Source: Tannerellaceae bacterium
Lineage (GTDB): Bacteria; Bacteroidota; Bacteroidia; Bacteroidales; Tannerellaceae
Assembly (NCBI GenBank): GCA_031280645.1
Contig: JAITGL010000047.1
Span: forward strand, 1 to 54,791
Reading direction: 5' to 3'
DNA length: 54,791 nt
Made by a program: the position numbers and the translations under genes. A model generated the notes under the pieces. It had not been told where the DNA came from and did not search any database. It saw only the letters and a program-made list of their open reading frames with translations. This document shows, one piece after another, positions 46,902 to 54,791 of this stretch (position 1 is its first letter; the number at the start of each line of letters is the position of its first letter).

Positions 46902-47894
46902 TTACTTCTTTTCAAACACCGCATCAAAAGCGTGAGCCGACGGTTGGAAGTCGATACGCTTGGTAAAGGCGCATGATTCGCGCGCGCCGGCTTCGCGATC
47001 CATGGCGCTGTCTTCCCATTCGATTGACAGGGGGCCTTGATAGCCGATGGCGTTGAGGGCGCGGATTATCTCTTCAAAGTTGATGCAACCGCGTCCGAGG
47101 CTGCGGAAGTTCCAGTAGCGGCGATGGTCGCCAAAGGTTACGTATCCGCCGAATACGCCGGCTGGCTTGGGCGTGGGGCTCCAGTATACGTCTTTCATGT
47201 GGACGTGGAAGATGCGATCGGCAAAGCGGTGGATGAAGTCAACGTAATCAACGCCTTGATAGCCGAAATGGCTTGGATCGTAATTAAAACCGAAGGCGGG
47301 ATGGCGGCCGATGGCTTCGAGGGCGCGCTCGGCTGTGATGGAGTCGAAGGCTATTTCGGTGGGGTGCACTTCGAGGGCGAATCGTATGCCGAGCTTGGAG
47401 TATTCGTCGAGTATGGGGGTGAATCGCCGGGCAAAGTCTTTGTATCCTTCGTCGATTACCGAGTCGGGCGTTGGGGGGAATGAGTAGAGGTATTGCCAGA
47501 TGGAGCTTCCGGTAAACCCTACCACGGTATCGGCTCCGAGGGCCTTGGCTGCGCGCGCCGAGCGGATCAGTTCTTCGGCTGCGCGGGCGCGAACGCCTTC
47601 CGGATCGCCGTCGCCCCAGATGTAATCGGGGAGGATTGACTGATGACGGTAGTCGATGTTGTCGCACACTGCCTGCCCTACGAGGTGAGTGGAGATGGTG
47701 CGCAGTTCAAGTCCGTGGGTTTTGAGGAGGTCGAGGATGCCGGCGTAGTATTCGGGATCGGTGCGCCGAACGTCAACGTGGTTCGGGAGGCCGAGTTCCA
47801 GGCCGTCGTATCCGAAGTCTTTAGCTTTGCGGCAAACTGTTTCGAGGGGTAGATCGCCCCACTGCAATGTGTACAATGTTACTAATCGTGCCAT
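46902..47894 (-). CDS. Sugar phosphate isomerase/epimerase (xylose-isomerase-like TIM barrel)
   Basis: 330 residues. [15 protein letters not shown] at the N-terminus, [28 protein letters not shown] and the final [12 protein letters not shown] give the metal-binding Glu/Asp/His set of the AP-endonuclease-2 fold. Without a signal peptide it is cytoplasmic. Related enzymes isomerise or epimerise sugars or inositol; the substrate here is not visible. It is transcribed singly. Confidence 0.9.
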   Translation of the reverse strand: MARLVTLYTLQWGDLPLETVCRKAKDFGYDGLELGLPNHVDVRRTDPEYYAGILDLLKTHGLELRTISTHLVGQAVCDNIDYRHQSILPDYIWGDGDPEGVRARAAEELIRSARAAKALGADTVVGFTGSSIWQYLYSFPPTPDSVIDEGYKDFARRFTPILDEYSKLGIRFALEVHPTEIAFDSITAERALEAIGRHPAFGFNYDPSHFGYQGVDYVDFIHRFADRIFHVHMKDVYWSPTPKPAGVFGGYVTFGDHRRYWNFRSLGRGCINFEEIIRALNAIGYQGPLSIEWEDSAMDREAGARESCAFTKRIDFQPSAHAFDAVFEKK

Positions 47895-47962
47895 TTCTAT
47901 TTTAATGAGGATTTTAAAGATTAAACAATATCTGCAAAGCTAATAATAAATATGAATCAACC

Positions 47963-48427
47963 TCAATTCCCCGCCTCCGCCGCAAAGCTCTGGATATCTT
48001 TCATCGTAAAATTGCCGAGGATCTGCATAACGGTAAACGCCGTATCCGAGTCGATCAGCAACAGTAGCGCCTTTAGCTGCTCGCCGTTCCCTTCCGAGTA
48101 AACGTTTACGCGGCTCCTCCCGTTACGGATGCGCATCAACTCGCTGTGACTTTTGGTAACGAGCTGCGAAAAGTCTTTGCGCATCTGCGTTGACAGGCCG
48201 GCCCTGTTTGACGATACGAGCTGGAGCGACTCTAATTTACCCGTCAGGTTCGTAAGGCTCAGCCCCATGTCGCTGATGGCGGGGATCATTTGGAACATTG
48301 CCTTTGAGATATATACCGACTGAACGCTGTCTATATCGGCATACTTGTCAAACAGCTTCTGCTGGCCGGAGCCTGTTGCGATAACAAGCAGCCATAGCGC
48401 CGAGGTAATAATTATTCTGATGTTCAT
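47963..48427 (-). CDS. DUF4252 protein (second copy in the operon)
   Basis: 154 residues with a signal peptide (about 5-21). The DUF4252 pattern runs from YISKAMFQMIPAISDMGLSL to QILGNFTMKDIQSF. The function of the family is unknown; it is presumed periplasmic. Its start overlaps the stop of the anti-sigma-like gene by four bases, so it is last in the operon. Confidence 0.85.
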   Translation of the reverse strand: MNIRIIITSALWLLVIATGSGQQKLFDKYADIDSVQSVYISKAMFQMIPAISDMGLSLTNLTGKLESLQLVSSNRAGLSTQMRKDFSQLVTKSHSELMRIRNGRSRVNVYSEGNGEQLKALLLLIDSDTAFTVMQILGNFTMKDIQSFAAEAGN

Positions 48428-48813
48428 TCCTTATTAATATTAAGAGATTCGTTAATAACGCTGTTTAGATGCTGCACGGCGGTATGGTCGGCGGCCGCAA
48501 CCTGTTCCAGTCCGGAGTTTATTTCCTGCGAGGCGAATGTAAGCATAGCCATGGCCGCGGCCGCCGCTTCATGAGGATCGCTGAACGTATCGCGAGGCTT
48601 GCTGCGATGCGTAATGAAGATGCCGGCGCATATCAGCAGCGACGCTGCAAGGCCTGCCATGTATAGCCGCGCCGTCAGCCTCCGTCGCCTTCCAACCCTG
48701 GCCTCTTGCCGCGCCATGGCGTCGAGTGCGGCTTCCATACGGCCGCCTAATCCGGGAGGGATGGGGATGTGGAGGGCGCTATCGATGAGTTTATCCAATT
48801 CAGATTCGTTCAT
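48424..48813 (-). CDS. Small single-pass membrane protein, likely anti-sigma factor
   Basis: 129 residues. A short N-terminal cytoplasmic segment (ESELDKLIDSALHIPIPPGL) is followed by one membrane helix near 45-66 (ARLYMAGLAASLLICAGIFI) and a periplasmic part. Its gene overlaps those of the ECF sigma factor upstream and DUF4252 downstream by four bases each. Size, topology and position indicate the sigma factor's regulator. Confidence 0.78.
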   Translation of the reverse strand: MNESELDKLIDSALHIPIPPGLGGRMEAALDAMARQEARVGRRRRLTARLYMAGLAASLLICAGIFITHRSKPRDTFSDPHEAAAAAMAMLTFASQEINSGLEQVAAADHTAVQHLNSVINESLNINKE

Positions 48814-49313
48814 AGCCTGTTAATTCTATAAAATTGTTCTTTTATTATTCGTCGCGCCCTCGATAACAGAACGCGAACGTTAACGGAACTTAAGCCCGTT
48901 ATCTCTTCAATTTCCTTTAGCGAATATTCTTTCACGCCATACAGGCGAAGCACCCGCCGCTGATTGTCGGGCAGCCGTTCGATAAGGCGTTCCACAAGCC
49001 GGAGTTCGTCGCGCCGGATAGCTTCGTCTTCCGGCGAGGTAACCGACATGTCGTCGTCATGATTACCGCTGCGCTCGCCGCGGCCCGACCTGGCGTTCCT
49101 AAGCCTGTCGAGGCAGAGGTTACGCACCATGGTTACGCAAAAGGCCTCGGCGTTTTCAACCGCCATAAGCTCGCCTCGCCTCGCCCACAGCTTAAGGTAA
49201 GCTTCCTGGAGCACATCCTCGGCGTCGCCGCTATCTTCCATAAACGAGAAAGCAAGGCGGTATAGCCGCGGATGAAGCGGCATGAAGCGTTCCTTGAAGC
49301 ATGCGGCGGTCAT
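48810..49313 (-). CDS. ECF RNA polymerase sigma factor
   Basis: 167 residues. Region 2 reads FMEDSGDAEDVLQEAYLKLWARR; region 4 reads LPDNQRRVLRLYGVKEYSLKEIEEITGLSSVNVRVLLSRARR. It lies within a four-gene unit (DUF4252, sigma, anti-sigma-like, DUF4252), seven bases after the first DUF4252 gene. Such a unit is common in Bacteroidales, and the DUF4252 proteins are likely controlled by this sigma factor. Confidence 0.93.
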   Translation of the reverse strand: MTAACFKERFMPLHPRLYRLAFSFMEDSGDAEDVLQEAYLKLWARRGELMAVENAEAFCVTMVRNLCLDRLRNARSGRGERSGNHDDDMSVTSPEDEAIRRDELRLVERLIERLPDNQRRVLRLYGVKEYSLKEIEEITGLSSVNVRVLLSRARRIIKEQFYRINRL

Positions 49314-49319
49314 GATTCC

Positions 49320-49769
49320 CTACCTGCGGTTCTCGTTTACTATGCCCTCGATGTCGGAAAGCTTGATCTTGCCTTTCAACCTTACCATAGAGGCTTTATT
49401 ACCAGAGGTAAGTATTACCAGATCATTGATAACATCGCCGTCGACCCGCGCCAGTATCCGCGTAAGCGCCCCGTTTTCCTTAGCGTCTAACAGATGTTCA
49501 AAGCGATTGTCGCTAAGGTTTCGCACCGCTTCGGCAAAGCGTATCTTCACATCCTCGCCTGCTCTTTCAAGGCTTATTACCTCTACGCCGTTTACTCCGT
49601 GGGTATCGGAAAATATCCCTGCAAGGGTCATGGCGAACCGCCCAAGGTTAACCGATTCGCCTCCGCTTGATGCAAATTCGCCAAACAGCTTGTCAACGCC
49701 CTGCGCGTTGGTTCCGAGGCAAAATGTTGCCAGTATTGCAATAATCCATAATTTATTTTTCGTCATCAT
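49320..49769 (-). CDS. DUF4252 protein (first copy)
   Basis: 149 residues from ATG 49769 (or 49766). A signal peptide (about 6-23, NAQG) precedes GVDKLFGEFASSGGESVNLGRF and the SKIRF/MVRLKGKIKLSDIEG tail typical of DUF4252. The open frame extends to 49901, but that part lies in the first repeat copy and lacks a signal sequence, so a later start is chosen. It is the first gene of the sigma operon. Confidence 0.82.
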   Translation of the reverse strand: MMTKNKLWIIAILATFCLGTNAQGVDKLFGEFASSGGESVNLGRFAMTLAGIFSDTHGVNGVEVISLERAGEDVKIRFAEAVRNLSDNRFEHLLDAKENGALTRILARVDGDVINDLVILTSGNKASMVRLKGKIKLSDIEGIVNENRR

Positions 49770-49879
49770 TCCTGAAATATTTAATTGTTTATATACCGAA
49801 GACGCGCCGGGCGCGGCAGTTGTTACAGTGATTGGAAATATATCGTGCAACAAGTCCCTCGAATCGCCTCCCGCTAAGG

Positions 49880-51040
49880 TTAAGTTATTCCAGGATTTCA
49901 TACTCCTCGCCCCTCGACAAGCCGTACATCATTGCATACTTCGATAATTGCCGCGCGCCACCAACGAATATGGCGACGCCACTAACGAATATGGCGACGC
50001 CAACAATGTATATGGCCGCGCCACTAACGAATGTGGCGACGCCAACAACGTATATGGCCGCGCTACCAACGAATGTGGACGCGCCAACAACGTATATGGC
50101 CGCGCCACTAACGAATGTGGCGTCTCCACTAAATCATATTATCCGCATACTAAAGGTAAGTTATTCCATGGTTTTATATTAATCGACACTCAACAAGCCA
50201 TACATCGTTGCATACTGCGATAATTTCATCTCGCCTACAATGGATATTAGTCGCATACTAAAGGTAAGTTATTCCAAGCTTTTATATTACTCGCTACTCA
50301 ACAAGCAATACATCGTTGCATATTGCGATAAATTCATCTCGCCAACAATGAATATTAGTCGCAGGCTAAAGGTAAGTCATTCCATGGTTTTATATTCATC
50401 GCTCATCAACAAGCCATACATTGTTGCATACTGCGATAATTTCATCTCGCCGGTAACTCATATGGGCCATAAACTAAATAATATTCGTCTGTAACTAATG
50501 AATATGGCTGCGCCGACAATGAATATTATCCGCATGTTAAATGTAAGTAATTACATGGTTTTATATTAATCGACACTCAACAAACAATATATCGTTGCAT
50601 ATTGCGATAATTTCATCTTGTAGGTAACTTATATGGGCGCTCAACTAAATAATATACTTCCACAACTAATGAATATGGCTGCACCATCAATTAATATTAT
50701 ACGACGGATAAAGGCAAGTAATTACATGGTTTTATATTCATCGACACTCAATAAACAATATATCGTTGCATACTATAATAATTTACGCGCGCCACTAATA
50801 AATATTGCCGCGCTGCCAACGCATATTCTCTGCCGGATAAATGTAAGTTATTCCAGGCTTTTATATTCATCGCTCCTTAACAAGCTATACATAATTGCAT
50901 ACTGTGATAATTTACGCTCGCAGACAAGATATATGGCCGCGCAAATAACGAAGATAGCCGAGCCGCCAACGAATATTAGTCCGCAATTAATTAATATGGC
51001 CGCGCAACTAAATAAAATGACCGCGCCGCCGGGCGACAGT
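49880..51040. repeat. Array 6: two-level repeat (seven ~85-bp copies and 21-bp units)
   Basis: An ~85-bp element (around GTAAGTTATTCCATGGTTTT) recurs with its TTATTCC/TAATTAC mark near 49885, 50161, 50269, 50378, 50548, 50719 and 50848. Between copies lie 21-bp units such as GCCACTAACGAATATGGCGA; nine of them stand in a row at 49957-50145 with cores of the type TGGCGACGCCA. Open frames on the plus strand (49832-50182, 50240-50494, 50633-51049) are by-products of the repeat and are broken by stops in some copies. Confidence 0.9.
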
Positions 51041-51164
51041 ATGCTGTGAAACAACACATATTATTTGAGCGCCCCTCTAAGAGCCTGCGGGTATTTGCAG
51101 GCAATCGAGGGCCGGTAAGCCTCAGGCAAACGCCCAAGCGGCCCGATTATCGCCGAAATTTCAT

Positions 51165-51172
51165 TATTTTTG
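51165..51172 (+). promoter_or_regulatory. -7 box of the nitroreductase gene
   Basis: TATTTTTG fits the -7 box; transcription would start near 51179, ~46 bases before the ATG at 51225. Confidence 0.5.
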
Positions 51173-51224
51173 CCTCCGTATTAAATAAATTATTGTACAA
51201 CCCTTATTAAACACTTTAGTGAAA

Positions 51225-51863
51225 ATGAAAACAACTATTTTATTATTAAGCATGATTTTGCTATCAACTGCCGCGCATGGGCAGGATCTGCAACCCATTA
51301 AGCTCTCCGCTCCCGACAAGGCGGGCGGCAAACCGCTAATGAAGGCGCTGGCCGAACGCAAGTCGTCGAGAGAATTTGCCGACGGCGATATCAAACCGCA
51401 GGATCTGTCGACGCTACTATGGGCCGCCAACGGGATAAACCGGCCCGACGGGAAACGAACGGCGCCTTCTGCAATGGACCGCAGGGATGTTGACGTTTAC
51501 GTTATCACTCCTGCCGGCGCCTACCTATACGATCCGGCAGATCATGCGCTCAATCCGGTTGCAAAGGGCGACTTCCGTAACTTCATAGCAAGCGGTCAAG
51601 ACTTCGCCGCAACCGCTCCCGTATCGCTGCTCCTGGTGTCCGACCTTACAAAGTTTTCGCCTGCTCCCAACGACGGAACAAAAATCACAGGCGCAATAGA
51701 TATCGGCATCGTGTCGCAAAACATCAGTCTCGCATGCGCATCGCTCGAACTCGCCACCGTACCGAGGGGAACCATGAATCAAGCCGAGCTTAAGAAAGTT
51801 CTAAACCTGAAGGATACCCATCTGTTGGGCTTAAATCATCCGGTAGGTCTCCTTAAAAAGTAA
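51225..51863 (+). CDS. Secreted nitroreductase/SagB-type oxidoreductase
   Basis: 212 residues from ATG 51225 (an in-frame GTG at 51219 is less likely). A signal peptide (about 3-20, AHGQ) is unusual for a flavin nitroreductase. The fold is seen in LMKALAERKSSREFADGDIKPQDLSTLLWAANGINRP (FMN-binding N-part) and in AIDIGIVSQNISLACASLEL near the end. It uses FMN to oxidise or reduce small molecules, perhaps in the periplasm. The next gene begins directly after its stop. Confidence 0.85.
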   Translation: MKTTILLLSMILLSTAAHGQDLQPIKLSAPDKAGGKPLMKALAERKSSREFADGDIKPQDLSTLLWAANGINRPDGKRTAPSAMDRRDVDVYVITPAGAYLYDPADHALNPVAKGDFRNFIASGQDFAATAPVSLLLVSDLTKFSPAPNDGTKITGAIDIGIVSQNISLACASLELATVPRGTMNQAELKKVLNLKDTHLLGLNHPVGLLKK

Positions 51864-52997
51864 GTGAAGGTTTTCCTTGCATCCATATTTGCGCAGCTCT
51901 TCCTGAACGCCTTTGTAATTTGGAGGGGTCTGCGGGTAATTCCGCCGGTTGCGAGCCGGCGGATTCCTTTTGTATGCCTGTTTGTAGCCGAGATCCTGCT
52001 GTTCTTCACCGGATATTTCTTCCACAAATCGCTCCCCGACGGGATGATGATTTTCATACTCAACGTATGCGGAGCCTGGTATATAGGCTTGCTGTACGTT
52101 TCGCTCGCCTTGCTCGTTGTCGAAGCCATAGCGCTCTCAAACAAGGTGTGGCAATGGTATCCGCAGCATATAGGCCGTAAGGTTAAGCCTGCCCTGCCAT
52201 ATCTCCTCCCGGCAATGGCTTCGGCGCTGCTGATAAGCGGATATCGCGCCGTGACAAAGCCCTCCGTAAAGCATGTTTACATCGAAATTGCCGGTAAAGA
52301 CGCCGGAGAAACGGATAGCCTCACGATAGTAATGATGAGCGACATCCATGTAGGCGAGATTATCCGCGGCAACCAGGTGCGCCGTTATGTAGAAATGAGC
52401 AACGCCATCGCCCCCGACATGATCGTAATGCCTGGCGACTTGCTCGACTACGACCTCCACCGGGCCGAAGCCGAAAACATTGCGCAGGAATTTCGCCGCT
52501 TCAAGGCTCCGCTTGGCGTATTTGCCGTTAACGGCAATCATGAGTACCGCGCGAACCGCTTTGCCAAATGGAAATGGATGAAAAATGCCGGCGTAACCCT
52601 GCTTACCGACACCGCCGTTTTGATAAACAACTCGTTTTACCTTGCCGGCCGCGACGATTATATTAATAAGAAGCGAGCCCCGCTCCAAGCCATCCTCCGC
52701 CCGATCAACGCCGGCAAGCCGGTAATACTGCTCGATCACCAGCCGGTTTCGTTTCGCGAAGCGTCGATGAATAAAATAGACCTCGGTCTTTACGGGCATA
52801 CGCACTTCGGACAGTATTGGCCATACTCGTGGGCTATGTACCTGGCCTATCAATGCCCCTACGGATCGTACCGCATCGGGCCGTCGCAGTTTTACGTATC
52901 ATCGGGCCTTGGAGTAGCCGGCCCGCCTTACAGGGTAGGCACCAAGTCGGAAATGGTAGCGCTGCATATCCGGTTTACCCGCCCGGCGCCACTTTGA
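51864..52997 (+). CDS. Membrane-anchored metallophosphoesterase
   Basis: 377 residues. The GTG at 51864 directly follows the stop of the nitroreductase (TAAGTG), so the two are coupled. About four membrane segments occupy residues 1-140. The YaeI-like metallophosphoesterase domain follows: MSDIHVGE, MPGDLLDY, NGNHEYR, LLDHQP and LYGHTHFGQ, giving the dinuclear metal site. Substrates may be lipid or nucleotide phosphates; this is not evident from the sequence. Confidence 0.92.
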   Translation: MKVFLASIFAQLFLNAFVIWRGLRVIPPVASRRIPFVCLFVAEILLFFTGYFFHKSLPDGMMIFILNVCGAWYIGLLYVSLALLVVEAIALSNKVWQWYPQHIGRKVKPALPYLLPAMASALLISGYRAVTKPSVKHVYIEIAGKDAGETDSLTIVMMSDIHVGEIIRGNQVRRYVEMSNAIAPDMIVMPGDLLDYDLHRAEAENIAQEFRRFKAPLGVFAVNGNHEYRANRFAKWKWMKNAGVTLLTDTAVLINNSFYLAGRDDYINKKRAPLQAILRPINAGKPVILLDHQPVSFREASMNKIDLGLYGHTHFGQYWPYSWAMYLAYQCPYGSYRIGPSQFYVSSGLGVAGPPYRVGTKSEMVALHIRFTRPAPL

Positions 52998-53030
52998 AAC
53001 ATCATAAATAAAGCAAAACAATCTCCGAAA

Positions 53031-54347
53031 ATGATGAACTGGACAAAACTCCTATCCGACAAGCGGCTTGGAATGGAACACTACCACGACCGCAAGCACG
53101 ACCGCACCGACTTCCAGCGCGACTACGACCGGCTCATATTCTCGTCGCCCTTCCGCCGCCTGCAAAACAAAACGCAAGTATTTCCGCTCCCCGGCAGCAT
53201 CTTTGTTCACAACCGGCTAACTCATAGCCTGGAAGTATCCTGCGTAGGACGTTCGCTCGGCGCATCGGTAGGACGCGCGCTCGGCAAGAAATACTCATCG
53301 CCCACCGCCGATTTTTCGGAAATAGCCTCGATAGTATCCGCCGCCTGCCTCGCCCACGACATGGGCAACCCACCCTTCGGACATTCAGGCGAAAGAGCCA
53401 TACAAGCATACTTCTCAGAAGGTAACGGCGCCAAATGGGAAAAAACCGTAAGAAACGAAGGCCTTCGATGGGAAGACTTCACCCGCTTTGAAGGCAACGC
53501 CAACACCTTCCGCCTCCTCACCCACCGCTTCATAGGCCGGCGCGAAGGAGGCTTTGCCCTAACCTACGCAACCCTCGCCTCAATCGTTAAATACCCCTGG
53601 GCATCATCTACAACCGATGCAAACAAATTCGGCTTTTTCCATACCGAAGAAGAAACCATCGGCAAGATCGCCGAAGATCTCGGCATCGAAAAGCAAAACA
53701 ACCGATACGCCCGCCACCCGCTGGTATACCTTGTAGAAGCCGCCGACGACATTTGCTATCAGATAATGGACATTGAAGACGCCTACAAACTCCGGCTCCT
53801 CACCGGCGGCGAAGCCCTCGAACTCCTCCTTGGCTTCTTTGAAGACGACGGCCGCCGCCATGCCCTCCAGGTTATGGAACGCGTAAGCGACTCAAACGAG
53901 CAAATAGCCTACCTCCGCTCCGGCATAATCGGTCGGCTGGTCGACGAATGTTCGCGCGTGTTCATCCTCCGCGAAGAAGAAATGCTCCGCGGATCCTTTA
54001 ACGGCCCAATAATCGCCCACATATCCGAACCGCTGAAAACCGCCTACAACCGCTGCACAGAAGTAGCCTACAACAAGATATACGCCTCGAAAGAAGTAGT
54101 AGACATCGAACTGGCCGGCTACCACATATTCAGCCGCCTGATCGACAAGCTCGCCGAAGCCGTAACCAATCCCTCCCACGCATACAGCAAGCTCCTCCTC
54201 CTCCGCATTCCCCAGCAGTACGACACCGGCGCCGTAAGCGCCTACGGCAAAATACAATGCGTACTCGACTACATCTCAGGCATGACCGACGTATACGCCC
54301 TCGACCTCTACCGCAAAATCACAGGCATGAGCCTTCCCGCCATCTGA
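53031..54347 (+). CDS. dgt: Deoxyguanosinetriphosphate triphosphohydrolase
   Basis: Splits dGTP to deoxyguanosine and triphosphate, lowering the dNTP pool; it can limit phage replication. 438 residues. The HD metal ligands are His65 (LTHSLEVS), His109-Asp110 (CLAHDMGNPPFGHSGE) and a later Asp in LVEAADDICYQIMDIEDA. FSSPFRRLQNKTQVFPL near the start is typical. ATG 53034 is an equal alternative start. It is 33 bases after the phosphoesterase. Confidence 0.95.
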   Translation: MMNWTKLLSDKRLGMEHYHDRKHDRTDFQRDYDRLIFSSPFRRLQNKTQVFPLPGSIFVHNRLTHSLEVSCVGRSLGASVGRALGKKYSSPTADFSEIASIVSAACLAHDMGNPPFGHSGERAIQAYFSEGNGAKWEKTVRNEGLRWEDFTRFEGNANTFRLLTHRFIGRREGGFALTYATLASIVKYPWASSTTDANKFGFFHTEEETIGKIAEDLGIEKQNNRYARHPLVYLVEAADDICYQIMDIEDAYKLRLLTGGEALELLLGFFEDDGRRHALQVMERVSDSNEQIAYLRSGIIGRLVDECSRVFILREEEMLRGSFNGPIIAHISEPLKTAYNRCTEVAYNKIYASKEVVDIELAGYHIFSRLIDKLAEAVTNPSHAYSKLLLLRIPQQYDTGAVSAYGKIQCVLDYISGMTDVYALDLYRKITGMSLPAI

Positions 54348-54446
54348 TCCGCAACCCATTTTTGCGCAATCCCAACGATTACCCTCCCTCCCCCGCCTCA
54401 ATAACTGCAACTCCGCCCGGTAATTATAGTAACCCTCCATGATTAA

Positions 54447-54464
54447 TTCCGGGCCCTCCCGGAA
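54447..54464 (+). terminator. Hairpin downstream of dgt
   Basis: TTCCGGG and CCCGGAA pair perfectly across CCCT, followed by ATTTCT. A weak terminator, or the core of a degenerate hairpin repeat. Confidence 0.4.
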
Positions 54465-54527
54465 ATTTCTGAACCATATCGGAATAATTTCGGAACTCAT
54501 CTGAGCTTTCTGAGGTATATCGTAATA

Positions 54528-54614
54528 ATCGAGTAGGCGAAACGGGATTATTTCTTGTTTCGTCCTCTCACACCACCCGGCATACCGTTCGGTACCGGGG
54601 CAGTTCCTTACTTA
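54528..54614 (-). mobile_element. 3' end of a second group II intron copy, inverted
   Basis: The reverse complement of the intron end at 35-121, with few differences (for example AACAAGAAATAA for AACGGGAAATAA in the domain VI loop region). The intron body would run off the right edge of the window on the minus strand. Upstream of the shared 87 bases, the two copies differ in sequence. Confidence 0.75.
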
Positions 54615-54702
54615 ACGTGAGTTCGACCTAAGAAAATCTTATAATCATTTGGAAAAGAGATAAGATGTTCGTATCTTTAAAGTAACGTGAGTTCGACCTA
54701 AG
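54613..54702. repeat. Pair of 20-bp direct repeats beside the intron end
   Basis: TAACGTGAGTTCGACCTAAG stands at 54613-54632 and again at 54683-54702, 70 bases apart. The second copy overlaps the stop codon of the transposase-like fragment, so this may be an insertion-sequence terminus. I cannot assign it. Confidence 0.7.
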
Positions 54703-54791
54703 CAATACTCCGTAAGGCATCATTATCAACGATGTCGAGATTCAAGGAAGGTTTCTTAGGTAGAAAGTTATATGCTATAAGCCCGGCAACC
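54698..54791 (-). CDS. C-terminal fragment of a probable transposase
   Basis: The window edge cuts an open frame of 30 residues ending LIAYNFLPKKPSLNL and DNDALRSIA before TAG. The KKPSLNL-type tail reminds me of the ends of Bacteroidota transposases, and it lies next to the 20-bp repeats and an intron; the family is not resolved. Confidence 0.45.
   Translation of the reverse strand, partial: VAGLIAYNFLPKKPSLNLDIVDNDALRSIA

Noticed and set aside
49832..51049. Repeat proteins with PTNMA and LYSSLLNK motifs
   Set aside because: The frames are broken by stops in some copies, and the pattern follows the DNA period.
54447..54520. Seventh hairpin array after dgt
   Set aside because: Only one good palindrome and a few weak ones; no regular period.

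Overview
The window is a stretch of Bacteroidales (phylum Bacteroidota) chromosome. Several things point there: promoters with the phylum's -7 box TAnnTTTG, in places paired with TTTG 19-20 bases upstream; scarcity of Shine-Dalgarno sites; the rpsU-xerC-hpf-tRNA(Thr,Tyr,Gly) block; DUF4252/ECF-sigma and DUF6057 genes; many lipoproteins; and a secreted glycosidase repertoire (GH51, GH43, GH29, DUF1080) typical of host- or plant-polysaccharide feeders. A genus cannot be named from the sequence.

Layout. 1-0.12 kb: 3' end of a group II intron, followed by a secreted glutathione peroxidase. 0.8-4 kb: heme-motif beta-propeller lipoprotein plus a polytopic DUF6057-like protein (reverse). 4.1-6.5 kb: hairpin repeat array, then GH51 arabinofuranosidase. 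6.7-11 kb (reverse): M48 protease/LemA, a lipoprotein, and an ECF sigma/beta-barrel pair. 11.5-15.8 kb: DUF1080 and Gfo/Idh pair, zinc-type CDF exporter, GH29 fucosidase. 16-19.5 kb: second hairpin array, sugar-kinase-like protein, PepSY-like lipoprotein, convergent PPTase. 19.5-23 kb: ssb, a secreted FN3 protein, rpsU, xerC, hpf, three tRNAs and a strong terminator. 23.2-26.7 kb: SWIM/SNF2 helicase. 26.8-34 kb: an arabinan/xylan cluster (GH43, secreted protein, decayed esterase, second GH43) broken up by an IS1126-like transposase with a catalytic deletion and an AT-richer RiPP-type precursor plus beta-propeller cassette. 34.7-40.2 kb: complete RND efflux operon. 40.3-42.2 kb: 21-bp phased array within a large inverted repeat, then enolase. 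42.3-46.7 kb: fifth array and a galactose operon (galM-MFS-galK). 46.9-49.8 kb: sugar isomerase and a DUF4252-ECF sigma-anti-sigma-DUF4252 operon. 49.9-51 kb: two-level repeat array. 51.2-54.3 kb: periplasmic nitroreductase, metallophosphoesterase, dGTPase. 54.5 kb to the end: a second, inverted copy of the same group II intron end and a transposase-like C-terminus.

The most unusual signal is a set of six intergenic arrays, unrelated in primary sequence but built alike. In each, short dyad-symmetric cores recur every ~21 or ~40-42 bp, i.e. about two or four DNA helical turns. One of them (40341-40567) is enclosed in a 56-bp inverted repeat with a single mismatch. No coding or CRISPR explanation fits. 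Other points worth a second look are the RiPP-like precursor cassette, a terminator-like hairpin inside the PPTase gene, the break in the usual tRNA-tuf synteny, and the inverted intron copies at both ends.
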